From NCBI RefSeq assembly GCF_036237275.1, contig NZ_CP108352.1, forward strand, positions 3,658,001 through 3,722,000: a DNA stretch of 64,000 bases, written 5' to 3'. The notes under the pieces were generated by a model. That model was not told the origin of the DNA. It searched no databases and was given only the letters and a program-made list of their open reading frames with translations. A program made the position numbers and the translations under genes. The stretch's first letter is position 1. Every line of letters begins with the position of its first letter. The DNA is from Streptomyces sp. NBC_01353. Lineage in GTDB: Bacteria; Actinomycetota; Actinomycetes; Streptomycetales; Streptomycetaceae. Shown piece by piece: positions 42,430 through 50,684 of this stretch.

Positions 42430-43473
42430 ATGGAGCACGTTTCCGAGCACCCCTTCCGCGACATCAGCCTGCTGCCCAAGGCGCATCTGCATCTGCACTT
42501 CACGGGGTCGATGCGGCCCACGACGCTCATCGAGCTGGCGGACAAGTACGGCGTCCACCTCCCGGAGGCGCTGAGCAGCGGCACACCGCCCAAGCTGCGG
42601 GCGACCGACGAGCGCGGCTGGTTCCGGTTCCAGCGCCTGTACGACATCGCCCGGTCCTGCCTGCGCGAGCCCGAGGACATCCAGCGCCTGGTCCGCGAGG
42701 CGGCCCAGGAGGACGTGCGGGACGGCTCGGGGTGGCTGGAGATCCAGGTCGACCCGACCTCGTACGCTCCCCTGCTCGGCGGTCTGATCCCGGCCATGGA
42801 GGTCATCCTGGACGCGGTGGACGCGGCCGCGCGCGAGACCGGGCTCGGGATGCGGGTCCTGGTGGCCGCGAACCGGATGAAGCACCCTCTGGAGGCCCGC
42901 ACCCTGGCGCGGCTCGCGGTGCGGTACGCGGACCGGGGCGTGGTCGGGTTCGGGCTCTCCAACGACGAGCGCCGGGGCATGGCCCGCGACTTCGACCGCG
43001 CCTTCGCGATCGCCCGTGAGGGCGGTCTGCTGGCTGCCCCGCACGGCGGGGAGCTGACGGGTCCGTCGTCCGTACGGGACTGTCTGGACGATCTCCGGGC
43101 GGCCCGGGTGGGCCACGGCGTGCGGGCGGCGGAGGACCCGCGGGTGCTGCGCAAGCTCGCCGAGAAGGGGGTGACCTGCGAGGTCTGCCCGGCGTCCAAT
43201 GTGGCCCTGGGGGTCTACGAGAAGCACGAGGACGTGCCGCTGCGCACGCTCTTCGAGGCGGGGGTCCCGATGGCGCTGGGCGCGGACGACCCGCTGCTCT
43301 TCGGGTCGCGTCTCGCCGCCCAGTACGAGATCGCCCGCCGCCACCACGCCTTCACGGACGCGGAACTGGCCGAACTGGCCCGCCAGTCGATCCGCGGCTC
43401 GGCGGCCCCGGACGACGTCAGCCGGAAGCTGCTGGCCGGCATCGACGACTGGCTGACCACCCCGGCGACCTGA
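42430..43473 (+). CDS. Adenosine deaminase
   Basis: A 347-aa metal-dependent deaminase from ATG 42430; no clear SD, and an in-frame GTG at 42412 is an alternative. Zinc ligands HLH at 19-21 (KAHLHLHFTGS), later AAPHGGEL, GHGVRA and the final GADDPLLFG aspartates are all present. It converts adenosine or 2'-deoxyadenosine to the inosine form in purine salvage. Confidence 0.93.
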   Translation: MEHVSEHPFRDISLLPKAHLHLHFTGSMRPTTLIELADKYGVHLPEALSSGTPPKLRATDERGWFRFQRLYDIARSCLREPEDIQRLVREAAQEDVRDGSGWLEIQVDPTSYAPLLGGLIPAMEVILDAVDAAARETGLGMRVLVAANRMKHPLEARTLARLAVRYADRGVVGFGLSNDERRGMARDFDRAFAIAREGGLLAAPHGGELTGPSSVRDCLDDLRAARVGHGVRAAEDPRVLRKLAEKGVTCEVCPASNVALGVYEKHEDVPLRTLFEAGVPMALGADDPLLFGSRLAAQYEIARRHHAFTDAELAELARQSIRGSAAPDDVSRKLLAGIDDWLTTPAT

Positions 43474-43543
43474 CCCACGTGTGAGCGCCCGCCCGGGGTT
43501 GCGGGCAGGCGTTCCGCAGGGCGGCGCCCCCTGGAAGGCCGCG

Positions 43544-44158
43544 TCACGTCCCCGTGTCGGCGGCCGCGATTCCCGACACCAGCGTGCGGGCGATGGACGT
43601 GGCGAACGTGTCGAGGTCCTGCGGCGGCTCCTTGCCGACCTTCGCGTCGTAGGCGAAGGCCCGCTGGGAGCACGCGCCGAGCAACAAGGACGCCGCCGCG
43701 AAGGTGTCGGCGCCGGCGTCGACGCGGCCCGCCGCCTGTTCGGCGCGCAGATAGGCGTCGAGGCTCTCCAAGGGGCGGTGCGGCCCGGCGTCGAGCCGCC
43801 GCATCGACGCGTCGTGGCGGGCCTTGAGCCGGGTCTCGGCGTAGAGGGAGGCGGCGATCGGGAAGCTCTCGGCGTAGAAGAGGGCAGCCTGGCGGGCGAT
43901 CTCGGTGAGGTTCTCCTCCACCGTGCGCCCGCCCGGTTCGGCGGCCAGCGATTCGAGCAGCGGTGCCAGCTTGGGGAGACGTTCGGTCAGGACGGCGACG
44001 AAGAGTTCCTCCTTGCCCGCGAAGTACTTGTAGAGCGCCGCCTCCGAGCAGCCGGCGCCCCGCGCGATCTCCTTGGTGGTCGTACGGGCGAGGCCCACGG
44101 TGGTCCACAGCTCGTGCGCCGCGTCGAGGATCCGTTCCCGCGTGGGCTTCTTCTCCAT
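43544..44158 (-). CDS. TetR-family regulator
   Basis: A 204-aa protein from ATG 44158 (MEKKPTRERILDAAHELW) behind GGAGCAGCC. The N-terminal HTH is clear (TTTKEIARGAGCSEAALYKY, then FAGKEELF); the C-terminal ligand domain is helical with a TetR_C-like EENLTEIARQAALFYAES. It is divergent from the NmrA-like gene, and the 87-bp gap between them holds two tandem operators, so it probably represses itself and that gene. Confidence 0.9.
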   Translation of the reverse strand: MEKKPTRERILDAAHELWTTVGLARTTTKEIARGAGCSEAALYKYFAGKEELFVAVLTERLPKLAPLLESLAAEPGGRTVEENLTEIARQAALFYAESFPIAASLYAETRLKARHDASMRRLDAGPHRPLESLDAYLRAEQAAGRVDAGADTFAAASLLLGACSQRAFAYDAKVGKEPPQDLDTFATSIARTLVSGIAAADTGT

Positions 44159-44185
44159 GGCTGCTCCAACTGGCTTGACGCAAGG

Positions 44186-44225
44186 GTGAGTACACACTCA
44201 CTCTAGGGGTGAGTGAACACTTACC
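44186..44225. promoter_or_regulatory. Tandem TetR operators
   Basis: GTGAGT-ACAC-ACTCAC (44186-44201, perfect) and GGTGAGT-GAAC-ACTTACC (44208-44225, one mismatch), centred 23 bp apart, so on roughly the same DNA face. Confidence 0.75.
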
Positions 44226-44245
44226 CACCCCAAGGAGGGTGCGCC

Positions 44246-44878
44246 ATGAAGCTCACAGTCTTCGGTGCGACCGGTGGCATCGGCCAGGAGATCGTCCGCC
44301 AGGGACTGGCCTCGGGCCACGAGGTCACGGCGGTGGTACGGGACCCGGCACGGTTCACGGTCACCGGCGAGCGGCTGGAGGTCCACCGGGCCGACCTCAC
44401 GGACCCCGACTCCCTGCGCGGAGCCGTCGCGGGCAAGGACGCCGTGCTGTCCGGGCTCGGCGCGCGCAGCCGCGCGGACGCCGGCGTCGCCGCGAAGCTG
44501 ACCCGCTCGGTCCTCGCCGCCATGGACGCGGAAGGCGTCCGGCGCCTGCTGGTGGTCAGCGCCGCCCCGCTCGGCCCCACCCCGGACGGACAGACCGTCC
44601 TCGACAAGACGGTGCTCGCGATCGTCAACTCCGTCCTGAAGGACATCTACGACGACCTGCGCGTGATGGAGCGCGACCTGGCGGCGAGCGCCACGGACTG
44701 GACGTCCGTACGCCCACCCAAGCTGACGAACAAGCAGCTCACCGGCCGCTACCGCTCGGTCGTCGGGGGCAACCCGCCCCGCGGCCGCTCCCTCGCCCGC
44801 GCCGACGTCGCCCACGCCATGCTGGCGATGATCGACGACCCGGCGACGGTGAAGCAGGGCGTGGGGGTCGCCTACTGA
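44246..44878 (+). CDS. NmrA-like NAD(P)-binding protein
   Basis: A 210-aa atypical SDR from ATG 44246 with CAAGGAGGGT. Rossmann motif VFGATGGIGQEIVRQGL at residues 5-21. The C-terminal half (NSVLKDIYDDLRVMERDLAA, WTSVRPPKLT) is that of NAD(P)H-binding redox sensors and epimerase-like proteins. The substrate is unknown. Probably induced by release of the TetR repressor encoded beside it. Its stop overlaps that of the sigma-partner gene by 7 bp (convergent). Confidence 0.85.
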   Translation: MKLTVFGATGGIGQEIVRQGLASGHEVTAVVRDPARFTVTGERLEVHRADLTDPDSLRGAVAGKDAVLSGLGARSRADAGVAAKLTRSVLAAMDAEGVRRLLVVSAAPLGPTPDGQTVLDKTVLAIVNSVLKDIYDDLRVMERDLAASATDWTSVRPPKLTNKQLTGRYRSVVGGNPPRGRSLARADVAHAMLAMIDDPATVKQGVGVAY

Positions 44879-45888
44879 CCGGCGCCCGGGCAGTCGTCGC
44901 CCCGGGCCTCCACCGGCCGGTACGTGGTCGTCCGCGGGGTCTCGCCGGGCGCGCCTCGCCGCTCCAGGACCGCGGTCCGCTCCGAGGTCAGGGTCATGAA
45001 GGCCGCCAGCGGAAGGTCGTTCACCCAGTCGATGATCGTCTGCGTCCGTCCCTCGCTCTCGGCCCGCCACAGCCGCCCCCCGAAGACCGCGTAGCGCATC
45101 CCGCACTCCTTGGTCATGTCGTACGGGTAGCGGACGCCGCGGACCGGCCGGTCCGGGCCGAGCGTGGCGGCGGGAGCGTCCCCGTACCGCCGCTCCGGCT
45201 CCTGCCCGAGACACTCCGGCGTCGGTCCGGCCAGCGGGCGGAAGCGGAGCGAGGGCACGGCGGTGGGCGTGTCCGTCTCGAAAACGGCCGTGTCCGGATC
45301 GGAGCGGGAGTGGTAGCCGTCCGTCCAGCTCATATAGCCCCGCATACGGTCCGCCGCCCACCTCACCGTCACCGAGGATCCGCCGTCGGCACGCTCCCAG
45401 ACCCGCCCGCCGAAGACGGCGTACCGCAGGTCGCAGACGGCGGACAGGTCGTAGCGGTAGCGGACGTCCTCCACCGGCACGCGTGGGCCGGTGTCCAGCG
45501 GGTCGTCGGGTCCGGAGGGCGGCTGGGGCCGGTACTTCCCCTCGTACGGATACGCGGGCGTGGCCGGCCCGGCGGTCGGGCCCGAGGGCAGCACCGGCGG
45601 CGACGGCTCAGCCCAGCGGACGCCCAGGACCGAGCCGCCGGCCACCACGAGCGTCGCAGCGCCCGCAGCGAGCGAGCGCCGCACGTGCCGGATCCGCCGC
45701 CCGCGCCCCACGACCGCGGCGACGGGCGCCGGCCCCACGTCCCCGTCGGCGGCCAGATCGCGCAGCCCGCTCCTCAGGGAGTCCTCGGAGAGGAGGTCCG
45801 GGGAGAGGAAGTCCTGGGAGAGGAGGTCCGGGGAGAGCGAACCCTCGGATACGGAGTTCTCGGAGACGGAGTTCTCGGCGTCGTCCAT
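44872..45888 (-). CDS. Membrane protein paired with the sigma factor, possible anti-sigma factor
   Basis: A 338-aa protein starting at ATG 45888 by TGATG overlap with the sigma gene. Residues 1-40 are low-complexity with short repeats (NSVSENSVSE, SPDLLSQDFLSPDLLSEDSL). One membrane segment lies at 73-91. The outer part has a duplicated domain: VRYRYDLSAVCDLRYAVFGG at 142-161 and VRYPYDMTKECGMRYAVFGG at 252-271. I do not see a zinc-binding HxxxCxxC anti-sigma motif. The coupling to a sigma factor suggests control of it or a target. Confidence 0.7.
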   Translation of the reverse strand: MDDAENSVSENSVSEGSLSPDLLSQDFLSPDLLSEDSLRSGLRDLAADGDVGPAPVAAVVGRGRRIRHVRRSLAAGAATLVVAGGSVLGVRWAEPSPPVLPSGPTAGPATPAYPYEGKYRPQPPSGPDDPLDTGPRVPVEDVRYRYDLSAVCDLRYAVFGGRVWERADGGSSVTVRWAADRMRGYMSWTDGYHSRSDPDTAVFETDTPTAVPSLRFRPLAGPTPECLGQEPERRYGDAPAATLGPDRPVRGVRYPYDMTKECGMRYAVFGGRLWRAESEGRTQTIIDWVNDLPLAAFMTLTSERTAVLERRGAPGETPRTTTYRPVEARGDDCPGAGQ

Positions 45889-46400
45889 CACGCGCCCCTT
45901 CCCGCGTATCCGGCGAGAGCGCCCCCGGCGCGCAGCCGTTCCAAGGCCCTGTTGGTCCGGCTCTTGACCGTCCCGGGCGAGCAGCCGAGCAGCTCGGCCG
46001 TCTGTTCCACGGACAGATCCTCGTAGAAGCGGAGCACCACCACCGCGCGCTGCGCGCGGGGCAGTGCGGCGAGCGCACGGGCCAGTTCGAGGCGCGCGTC
46101 GGCGCCGTCGGCCATGTCGTGGGTGTCCGGCGCGCTGTCGCTCCCGGGGCGTACGACCTCGGTGTGCCAGCGGCGGCGGCGCCAGGTCGCGTAGAGATTG
46201 ACGACGACCTTGCGGGCGTACGCCTGGGGCGAGTCCCAGCGGGCCGAGCCGCCCCACCGCAGATAGACCCTGACCAGCGCGGCCTGGACGAGGTCCTCGG
46301 CCGCGTGCGGATCACCGGTCAGCAGCCGGGCGGTGCGCAGCAGCGACGCGTACGCCGACTCCACGAATGCGGCGAATTCCGGTGGGCCCGTCCCCTCCAC
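45888..46400 (-). CDS. ECF-type RNA polymerase sigma factor, SigE-family (SigE70-like)
   Basis: A 170-aa protein from GTG 46400 with GAGGGGGAAC. Sigma region 2 (FVESAYASLLRTARLLTGDP, HAAEDLVQAALVRVYLRW, with YARKVVVNLYATWRRRRW) and region 4 (ALPRAQRAVVVLRFYEDLSV, EQTAELLGCSPGTVKSRTNR) are both present. It recruits RNA polymerase to alternative promoters. Coupled to the membrane-protein gene downstream, it probably responds to an envelope signal. Confidence 0.9.
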   Translation of the reverse strand: MEGTGPPEFAAFVESAYASLLRTARLLTGDPHAAEDLVQAALVRVYLRWGGSARWDSPQAYARKVVVNLYATWRRRRWHTEVVRPGSDSAPDTHDMADGADARLELARALAALPRAQRAVVVLRFYEDLSVEQTAELLGCSPGTVKSRTNRALERLRAGGALAGYAGRGA

Positions 46401-46491
46401 CGTTCCCCCTCGACGAGCGTGCGGCCGCCGCTTCCCGGGAGCCTGTCACCCACTCGACAACCTGGGGAACCCGGAGGGTTCCACGGAATGC

Positions 46492-47550
46492 TCAGATGCT
46501 GACGCCGACCGTCACCGGCTCGTTGACGAGCGTGATCCCGAAGGCGTCCCGGACGCCGGCGACGACCTCGCGGGCGAGCGCGAGGAGGTCCTCGGTGGTG
46601 GCCTCGCCGCGGTTGGTGAGGGCGAGGGTGTGCTTGGTGGAGATACGGGCGGGGCCGGAGCCGTATCCCTTGGTGAAGCCGGCCTTGTCGATCAGCCAGG
46701 CGGCCGAGGTCTTGACCGTGCCGTCGTCCCCGGCGGGGAAGGCCGGTGGGGTCACGTCCGCGCCGAGCCGCACGGTCACCAGGGCGAGGAAGGTCTCGTA
46801 CTCCCCCGCGGTCAGGATCGGGTTGGTGAAGAAGGAGCCGGCCGACCAGGTGTCGTGGTCGTCGGCGTCCAGGACCATGCCCTTCCCGGCCCGCAGCTTC
46901 AGGACGGTCTCCCGGGCCTGCGCGAGCGGGACGCGGTCACCGGCCTCGACGCCGAGGGCGCGGGCGGTCTCGGCGTACTTGATCGGCGCGGAGAGCCCCG
47001 CCGCGTCCTCCAGCACGAAGCGGACGCGCAGCACGACGTACCGGTCCGGATCGCCCTTGAAGCGGCTGTGGCGATAGGAGAAGGCGCACTCGGCGTTGGT
47101 GAGGGTGACCGTCTCGTCGGCCCGGCGGTCGTAGGCAACGACCTCGGTGATGGAGGCGGAGACCTCCTGGCCGTACGCGCCGACGTTCTGGATCGGGGTC
47201 GCGCCGGCCGAGCCGGGGATGCCTGCCAGGCACTCGATCCCGGCGAGCCCGGCCTCGACGGTGCGCGCCACGGCGTCCGTCCAGACCTCGCCGGCGGCCA
47301 GCTCCAGCTTCGTCCCGTCGAGGGAGAACCCCTTGGTCGCGATGCGCAGGGCGGTGCCGTCGAAGCCCTTGTCGCCGATGACCAGGTTGGATCCTCCGCC
47401 GATGACCAGCAGCGGGGTACCGGTGCCGTCCGCCTCGCGGACGGCGGCGATCACCTCGTCGTCGGTCGTGGCCGTGACGAGCCGGGCCGCGGGACCGCCG
47501 AGCCGGAAGGTGGTCAGGGGGGCGAGGGGGGCGTCGTGGAGTTCCTGCAC
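46492..47550 (-). CDS. murB: UDP-N-acetylenolpyruvoylglucosamine reductase
   Basis: A 352-aa FAD enzyme of peptidoglycan synthesis that reduces enolpyruvyl-UDP-GlcNAc to UDP-MurNAc. FAD-binding part: LTTFRLGGPAARLVTATTDD, LLVIGGGSNLVIGDKGFDGT, GIPGSAGATPIQNVGAYGQE. The catalytic Ser segment (SAGSFFTNP) and C-terminal Glu are present. Start taken as GTG 47550 (VQELHDAPLAP), the usual family start; its SD is weak, and a TTG at 47583 lies in frame. Confidence 0.93.
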   Translation of the reverse strand: MQELHDAPLAPLTTFRLGGPAARLVTATTDDEVIAAVREADGTGTPLLVIGGGSNLVIGDKGFDGTALRIATKGFSLDGTKLELAAGEVWTDAVARTVEAGLAGIECLAGIPGSAGATPIQNVGAYGQEVSASITEVVAYDRRADETVTLTNAECAFSYRHSRFKGDPDRYVVLRVRFVLEDAAGLSAPIKYAETARALGVEAGDRVPLAQARETVLKLRAGKGMVLDADDHDTWSAGSFFTNPILTAGEYETFLALVTVRLGADVTPPAFPAGDDGTVKTSAAWLIDKAGFTKGYGSGPARISTKHTLALTNRGEATTEDLLALAREVVAGVRDAFGITLVNEPVTVGVSI

Positions 47551-47726
47551 GCGCTCAAGAGTACGGGCTCGTTCCGCGCGCAATGGGGGATGGGCCGCCG
47601 CCCCGGGCCCGCCGGGGCCGGACATGCTTCGCCCGCCCCGGCCCTGCCGGGCGAGGCCGCAACCCTTGCGCCAGGGAGGCCGGACACCGATCCCCGGGAG
47701 GCCGAAGCACGCGTGGCGGGAGGCCG

Positions 47727-47926
47727 GACGAAGACCCGCGGAAGCCCCGGACGCAGACCCGCCGAAGGCCCGACGCAGACCCGCGGAAGACGGGACGCAG
47801 ACCCGCCGAAGGCCCGACGCAGACCCGCGGAAGACGGGACGCAGACCCGCCGAAGGCCCAACGCAGACCCGCCGAGGGCCCGACGCAGACCTGCGAAAGA
47901 CCGGACGCCGACCCACGGAAAGGCCC
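47727..47926. repeat. Nine-unit 22-bp tandem repeat
   Basis: Units begin GACGCAGACCCGC at 47727 (23 bp), 47750, 47772, 47794, 47816, 47838, 47860, 47882 and 47904 (23 bp). Two variants (ending CGAAGGCCC or GGAAGACGG) alternate in the middle, so a 44-bp higher-order period is visible. Confidence 0.9.
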
Positions 47927-47958
47927 GACGCCGCCGGGTCTCCCCGGCGGCGTCGGGC
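47923..47958 (-). terminator. Terminator after the MFS gene
   Basis: A perfect 16-bp stem with a TCTC loop, arms 47923-47938 and 47943-47958. It uses the last repeat as one arm. Confidence 0.8.
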
Positions 47959-48077
47959 TTCACGGCGCCGCCCTGCCCCGCGCCCTCTCGCGTGGCCGGG
48001 CGTCCGCCGGGCGGCGCGCCCTCCTGCCATGGCCCGGCGGGCGGCGCGCCGCCCTCGGGGGCGCGCCGCCGCTTCGG

Positions 48078-49508
48078 TCACACCGCGGCGAGGGGGCGCT
48101 CCTCGGGGTCCTTCGCCGGGGTCGCCGACACCGCCCGGTGCCTCGGGATGAAGAGGGAGGCCAGTGCCCCCAGGGCCACCATCCCCGCGCCGACCCACAG
48201 CGCGGGTACCAGGCCGTCGACGAAGCTCTGGCCGGACTCGTATCCGCCCTGCGCGGCGAAGATCGAGGCCATCACCGCGACGCCGAGCGCGCCGCCGACC
48301 TCGCGCAGTGCGTTGTTGGCGCCGGACGCGATGCCCTGCTCGGACGGGCGGACGCTGGACATGACCAGGTTGGCCGCCGGAGCGAAGTACAGCGCCATGC
48401 CGATGCCGCTCACGACCAGTGCGGGGAGCTGGACGGCGTACGAGGCGTCGGGGGTCAGGACCAGCGCGAACCAGGCGAGGCCGAGCGCCTGGAGGGCGAG
48501 GCCCGCGGCGACGACCGGGCGGCCGCCGATCCGGTCGGAGAGGGCGCCCGCGAGCGGCGCGACGATCATCGGCATACCGGTCCAGGGCAGCATCCGCAGT
48601 CCCGCCTCGGTCGGCGAGTAGCCGAGAACGCCCTGCATGTACTGGCTGAGCAGGAAGATCGAGCCGAACATACCGAGGAACATCAGCAGGCTGGCCGCGT
48701 TGATCCCGGAGAAGGCGCGGTTGCGGAAGAGCCGCATGGGCAGCATCGGCGCCTTGGCGCGGATGCCGTGGTGGATGAATCCGCCGATGAGCGCGGCGCC
48801 GGCGATCAGTCCGGTGAGGACGGTCATGGAGGTCCAGCCGTCGATCGGGCCGCGGATCAGCCCGTACACGATGCCGAACAGGCCGCCGCTGGCGAGGAGC
48901 GTGCCGGTGAGGTCGAGGCGGGCTCCGGCGCCGTGCGACTCGGCAAGGCGCAGCCGGGCGAGCGGCAGCAGCGCGATGCCGAGCGGAACGTTCAACCAGA
49001 AGATCCACTGCCAGGAGATGTGCTCGGTGAGGGTGCCGCCGATGAGCGGGCCGGAGGCGACGGCGAGACCGTTGACGGCGCCCCAGATGCCGAACGCCAT
49101 CCCGCGCTTGGCGGCCGGGACTGCCGCGGTGAGCAGGGTGAGGGTGAGCGGCATCATGATCGCGGCGCCGACGCCCTGGACGGCGCGCGCGGCGATCAGC
49201 GCGTCGATGCCGGGGGCGAGCGCGGCCGCGGCGGAGGCTCCGGTGAAGACGGCGAGTCCGACGACGAAGAGCCGGCGGCGGCCGAAGCGGTCTCCGAGGG
49301 CCGCGCCGAACATCAGCAGGACGGCGAAGGTGAGGGTGTACGCGCTCACCGTCCATTCGAGGTCGTGCAGCGCTCCCCCGAGGTCCTCGCGGATCGAGGG
49401 CAGGGCGGTGGTGACGACGAGGTTGTCGAGGGCCGCCATGAAGCCGGCGACGCTGGTGATGACGAGGGCCCAGGCGGCGGAACCGCGGCGGGCTGCTGGC
49501 TGGTTCAT
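48078..49508 (-). CDS. MFS multidrug transporter (DHA2, EmrB/QacA type)
   Basis: A 476-aa protein with about 12-14 hydrophobic segments. Motif A (GALGDRFGRRRLF-like GAALGDRFGRRRLFVVG) and a motif C-like GPLIGGTLTEHISWQWIFW are visible, together with the DHA2 N-terminal signature MAALDNLVVTTALPSIREDL. It exports drugs by proton antiport. ATG at 49508 with GAGAGGCACGCA. The TetR gene lies 84 bp upstream, on the same strand, with an operator just before this gene. Confidence 0.93.
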   Translation of the reverse strand: MNQPAARRGSAAWALVITSVAGFMAALDNLVVTTALPSIREDLGGALHDLEWTVSAYTLTFAVLLMFGAALGDRFGRRRLFVVGLAVFTGASAAAALAPGIDALIAARAVQGVGAAIMMPLTLTLLTAAVPAAKRGMAFGIWGAVNGLAVASGPLIGGTLTEHISWQWIFWLNVPLGIALLPLARLRLAESHGAGARLDLTGTLLASGGLFGIVYGLIRGPIDGWTSMTVLTGLIAGAALIGGFIHHGIRAKAPMLPMRLFRNRAFSGINAASLLMFLGMFGSIFLLSQYMQGVLGYSPTEAGLRMLPWTGMPMIVAPLAGALSDRIGGRPVVAAGLALQALGLAWFALVLTPDASYAVQLPALVVSGIGMALYFAPAANLVMSSVRPSEQGIASGANNALREVGGALGVAVMASIFAAQGGYESGQSFVDGLVPALWVGAGMVALGALASLFIPRHRAVSATPAKDPEERPLAAV

Positions 49509-49529
49509 TGCGTGCCTCTCAGGTCTCAG

Positions 49530-49549
49530 GTTAGTTATTGATGACTAAC
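49530..49549. promoter_or_regulatory. TetR operator before the MFS gene
   Basis: Perfect GTTAGT-N8-ACTAAC, 21 bp upstream of the MFS start, in the 84-bp gap. The same TTAGT-N8-ACTAA is found before the TetR gene. Confidence 0.8.
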
Positions 49550-49592
49550 TTTCGCGATCATGAAAATCCGGTACGCATCACGTCGGCAGGCG

Positions 49593-50162
49593 CTACTTCT
49601 CCAGACGGCCGAGGCGACGGGCGGAGGGATAGAACCCCTCCCAGACCCGGTGCTCGGGCGGAAAGCCCATGGCGACGAGGGTGTTGATGAGCATGCCGTA
49701 CGCCAGGAAGGTCGTGGTCTCGTTGACGTCCGCGCCGAGCGGAAGGTGGACGGTCTCCCAGAGCTCCATCCAGCCGGCCCGGACAGCCTCGCCGAACTCG
49801 TGGTCACCGGCCTCCTCCGCCGCGGCCACCGCGACGTACACCTGCATCTGCATCAGGAGCCGGTCCGGCTGCTCGGCGATGAGCCGGGTGTAGGCGTTGG
49901 CCATGGCATGCAGGGCCTCCTCCCCAGTCAGCCCCTCGGCGGCCTCCTGGAAGACCCGCCGGGTGTCCGCCAGGCAGCGCTCGGACGCCGCCAGGAAGAT
50001 CGCCTTCTTGCCGGGGAAGAGCCGGAAGAGGTACGGCTGCGAGACGCCGACGCGCTTGGCGATCGCCTCCGTGGAGGTGCCGTAGTAGCCACCGCGGGCG
50101 AACTCCCTCATCGCCGCACGGATGACGCTCTCGCGCCGCTCCTCCGCACTCATCCTGACCAT
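49593..50162 (-). CDS. TetR-family repressor of the MFS transporter
   Basis: A 189-aa protein (start MVRMSAEERRESVIRAAM). HTH: GTSTEAIAKRVGVSQPYLFR, then LFPGKKAIFLA. The C-terminal domain is helical and has a TetR_C-like QPDRLLMQMQVYVAVAAAEE. It is upstream of the transporter on the same strand, and matching operators precede both genes. So autoregulation with drug-dependent release is the simplest model. Start GTG/ATG ambiguity is small. Confidence 0.9.
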   Translation of the reverse strand: MVRMSAEERRESVIRAAMREFARGGYYGTSTEAIAKRVGVSQPYLFRLFPGKKAIFLAASERCLADTRRVFQEAAEGLTGEEALHAMANAYTRLIAEQPDRLLMQMQVYVAVAAAEEAGDHEFGEAVRAGWMELWETVHLPLGADVNETTTFLAYGMLINTLVAMGFPPEHRVWEGFYPSARRLGRLEK

Positions 50163-50171
50163 GCGACCAAA

Positions 50172-50189
50172 TTAGTACTCAATCACTAA
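50172..50189. promoter_or_regulatory. TetR operator before its own gene
   Basis: Perfect TTAGT-N8-ACTAA, 10 bp upstream of the TetR start, sharing arms with the site at 49530-49549. Confidence 0.8.
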
Positions 50190-50253
50190 CTTGGTCAAGA
50201 GGGATCGGGGCGACCGCTTTCCGCGGCCACCCCCCTCCTGGTGATCGGTACCG

Positions 50254-50682
50254 CTACGCCAGCCTGACCACGGCCCGGGACATGCCCAGGACCTTCTGGC
50301 CCGCCGACATCGCGGTCAGGTCCACCCGGACCTGGTTGTCGTCCAGCTTCGCCGCCACCTTGGCGCTGACCTCGATCAGGGCGCCGTCGTCGTCGTTGGG
50401 CACGACCACCGGCTTGGTGAAGCGCACGCCGTACTCGACGACGGCCGCCGGGTCGCCGGCCCAGTCGGTCACGACGCGGATCGCCTCGGCCATGGTGAAC
50501 ATGCCGTGCGCGATGACGTCCGGCAGGCCGACGCCGACCGCGAACTTCTCGTTCCAGTGGATCGGGTTGAAGTCACCGGAGGCACCGGCGTACCGCACCA
50601 GCGTGGCGCGCGTCACCGGGAAGGACTGCGCCGGCAGCTCCGTGCCGACCTCGACCTCGTCGTAAGCGATCTTCACGGTCAT
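50254..50682 (-). CDS. MaoC-like (R)-hydroxyacyl dehydratase, HadB-like
   Basis: A 142-aa hot-dog protein from ATG 50682 (TVKIAYDEVEVGTELPA). The catalytic MaoC signature GDFNPIHWNEKFA (D and H) and GVGLPDVIAHGMFT are present. It probably forms a heterodimer with the product of the gene just upstream, whose stop is 2 bp away; in mycobacteria the catalytic B subunit pairs with HadA. It would dehydrate 3-hydroxyacyl-ACP in fatty-acid synthesis. The symbol is not assigned because orthology is inferred from context. Confidence 0.85.
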   Translation of the reverse strand: MTVKIAYDEVEVGTELPAQSFPVTRATLVRYAGASGDFNPIHWNEKFAVGVGLPDVIAHGMFTMAEAIRVVTDWAGDPAAVVEYGVRFTKPVVVPNDDDGALIEVSAKVAAKLDDNQVRVDLTAMSAGQKVLGMSRAVVRLA

Positions 50683-50684
50683 CC

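Larger units (their letters stand above)
47551..48077. other. murB-MFS spacer, no gene seen
   Basis: 527 bp. It contains nine tandem copies of a 22-bp unit (47727-47926) and the terminator of the MFS gene (47923-47958). Open frames through the repeats only reflect the repeat and have no SD or family likeness. Confidence 0.6.

Noticed and set aside
47727-47926. CRISPR array
   Set aside because: Units are directly joined with no unique spacers, and no cas genes are present.
46492-49356. One very long minus-strand frame (954 aa) joining murB and the MFS region
   Set aside because: It reads out of frame through the MFS gene, crosses a terminator and the 22-bp repeats; only its last 352 codons are murB.
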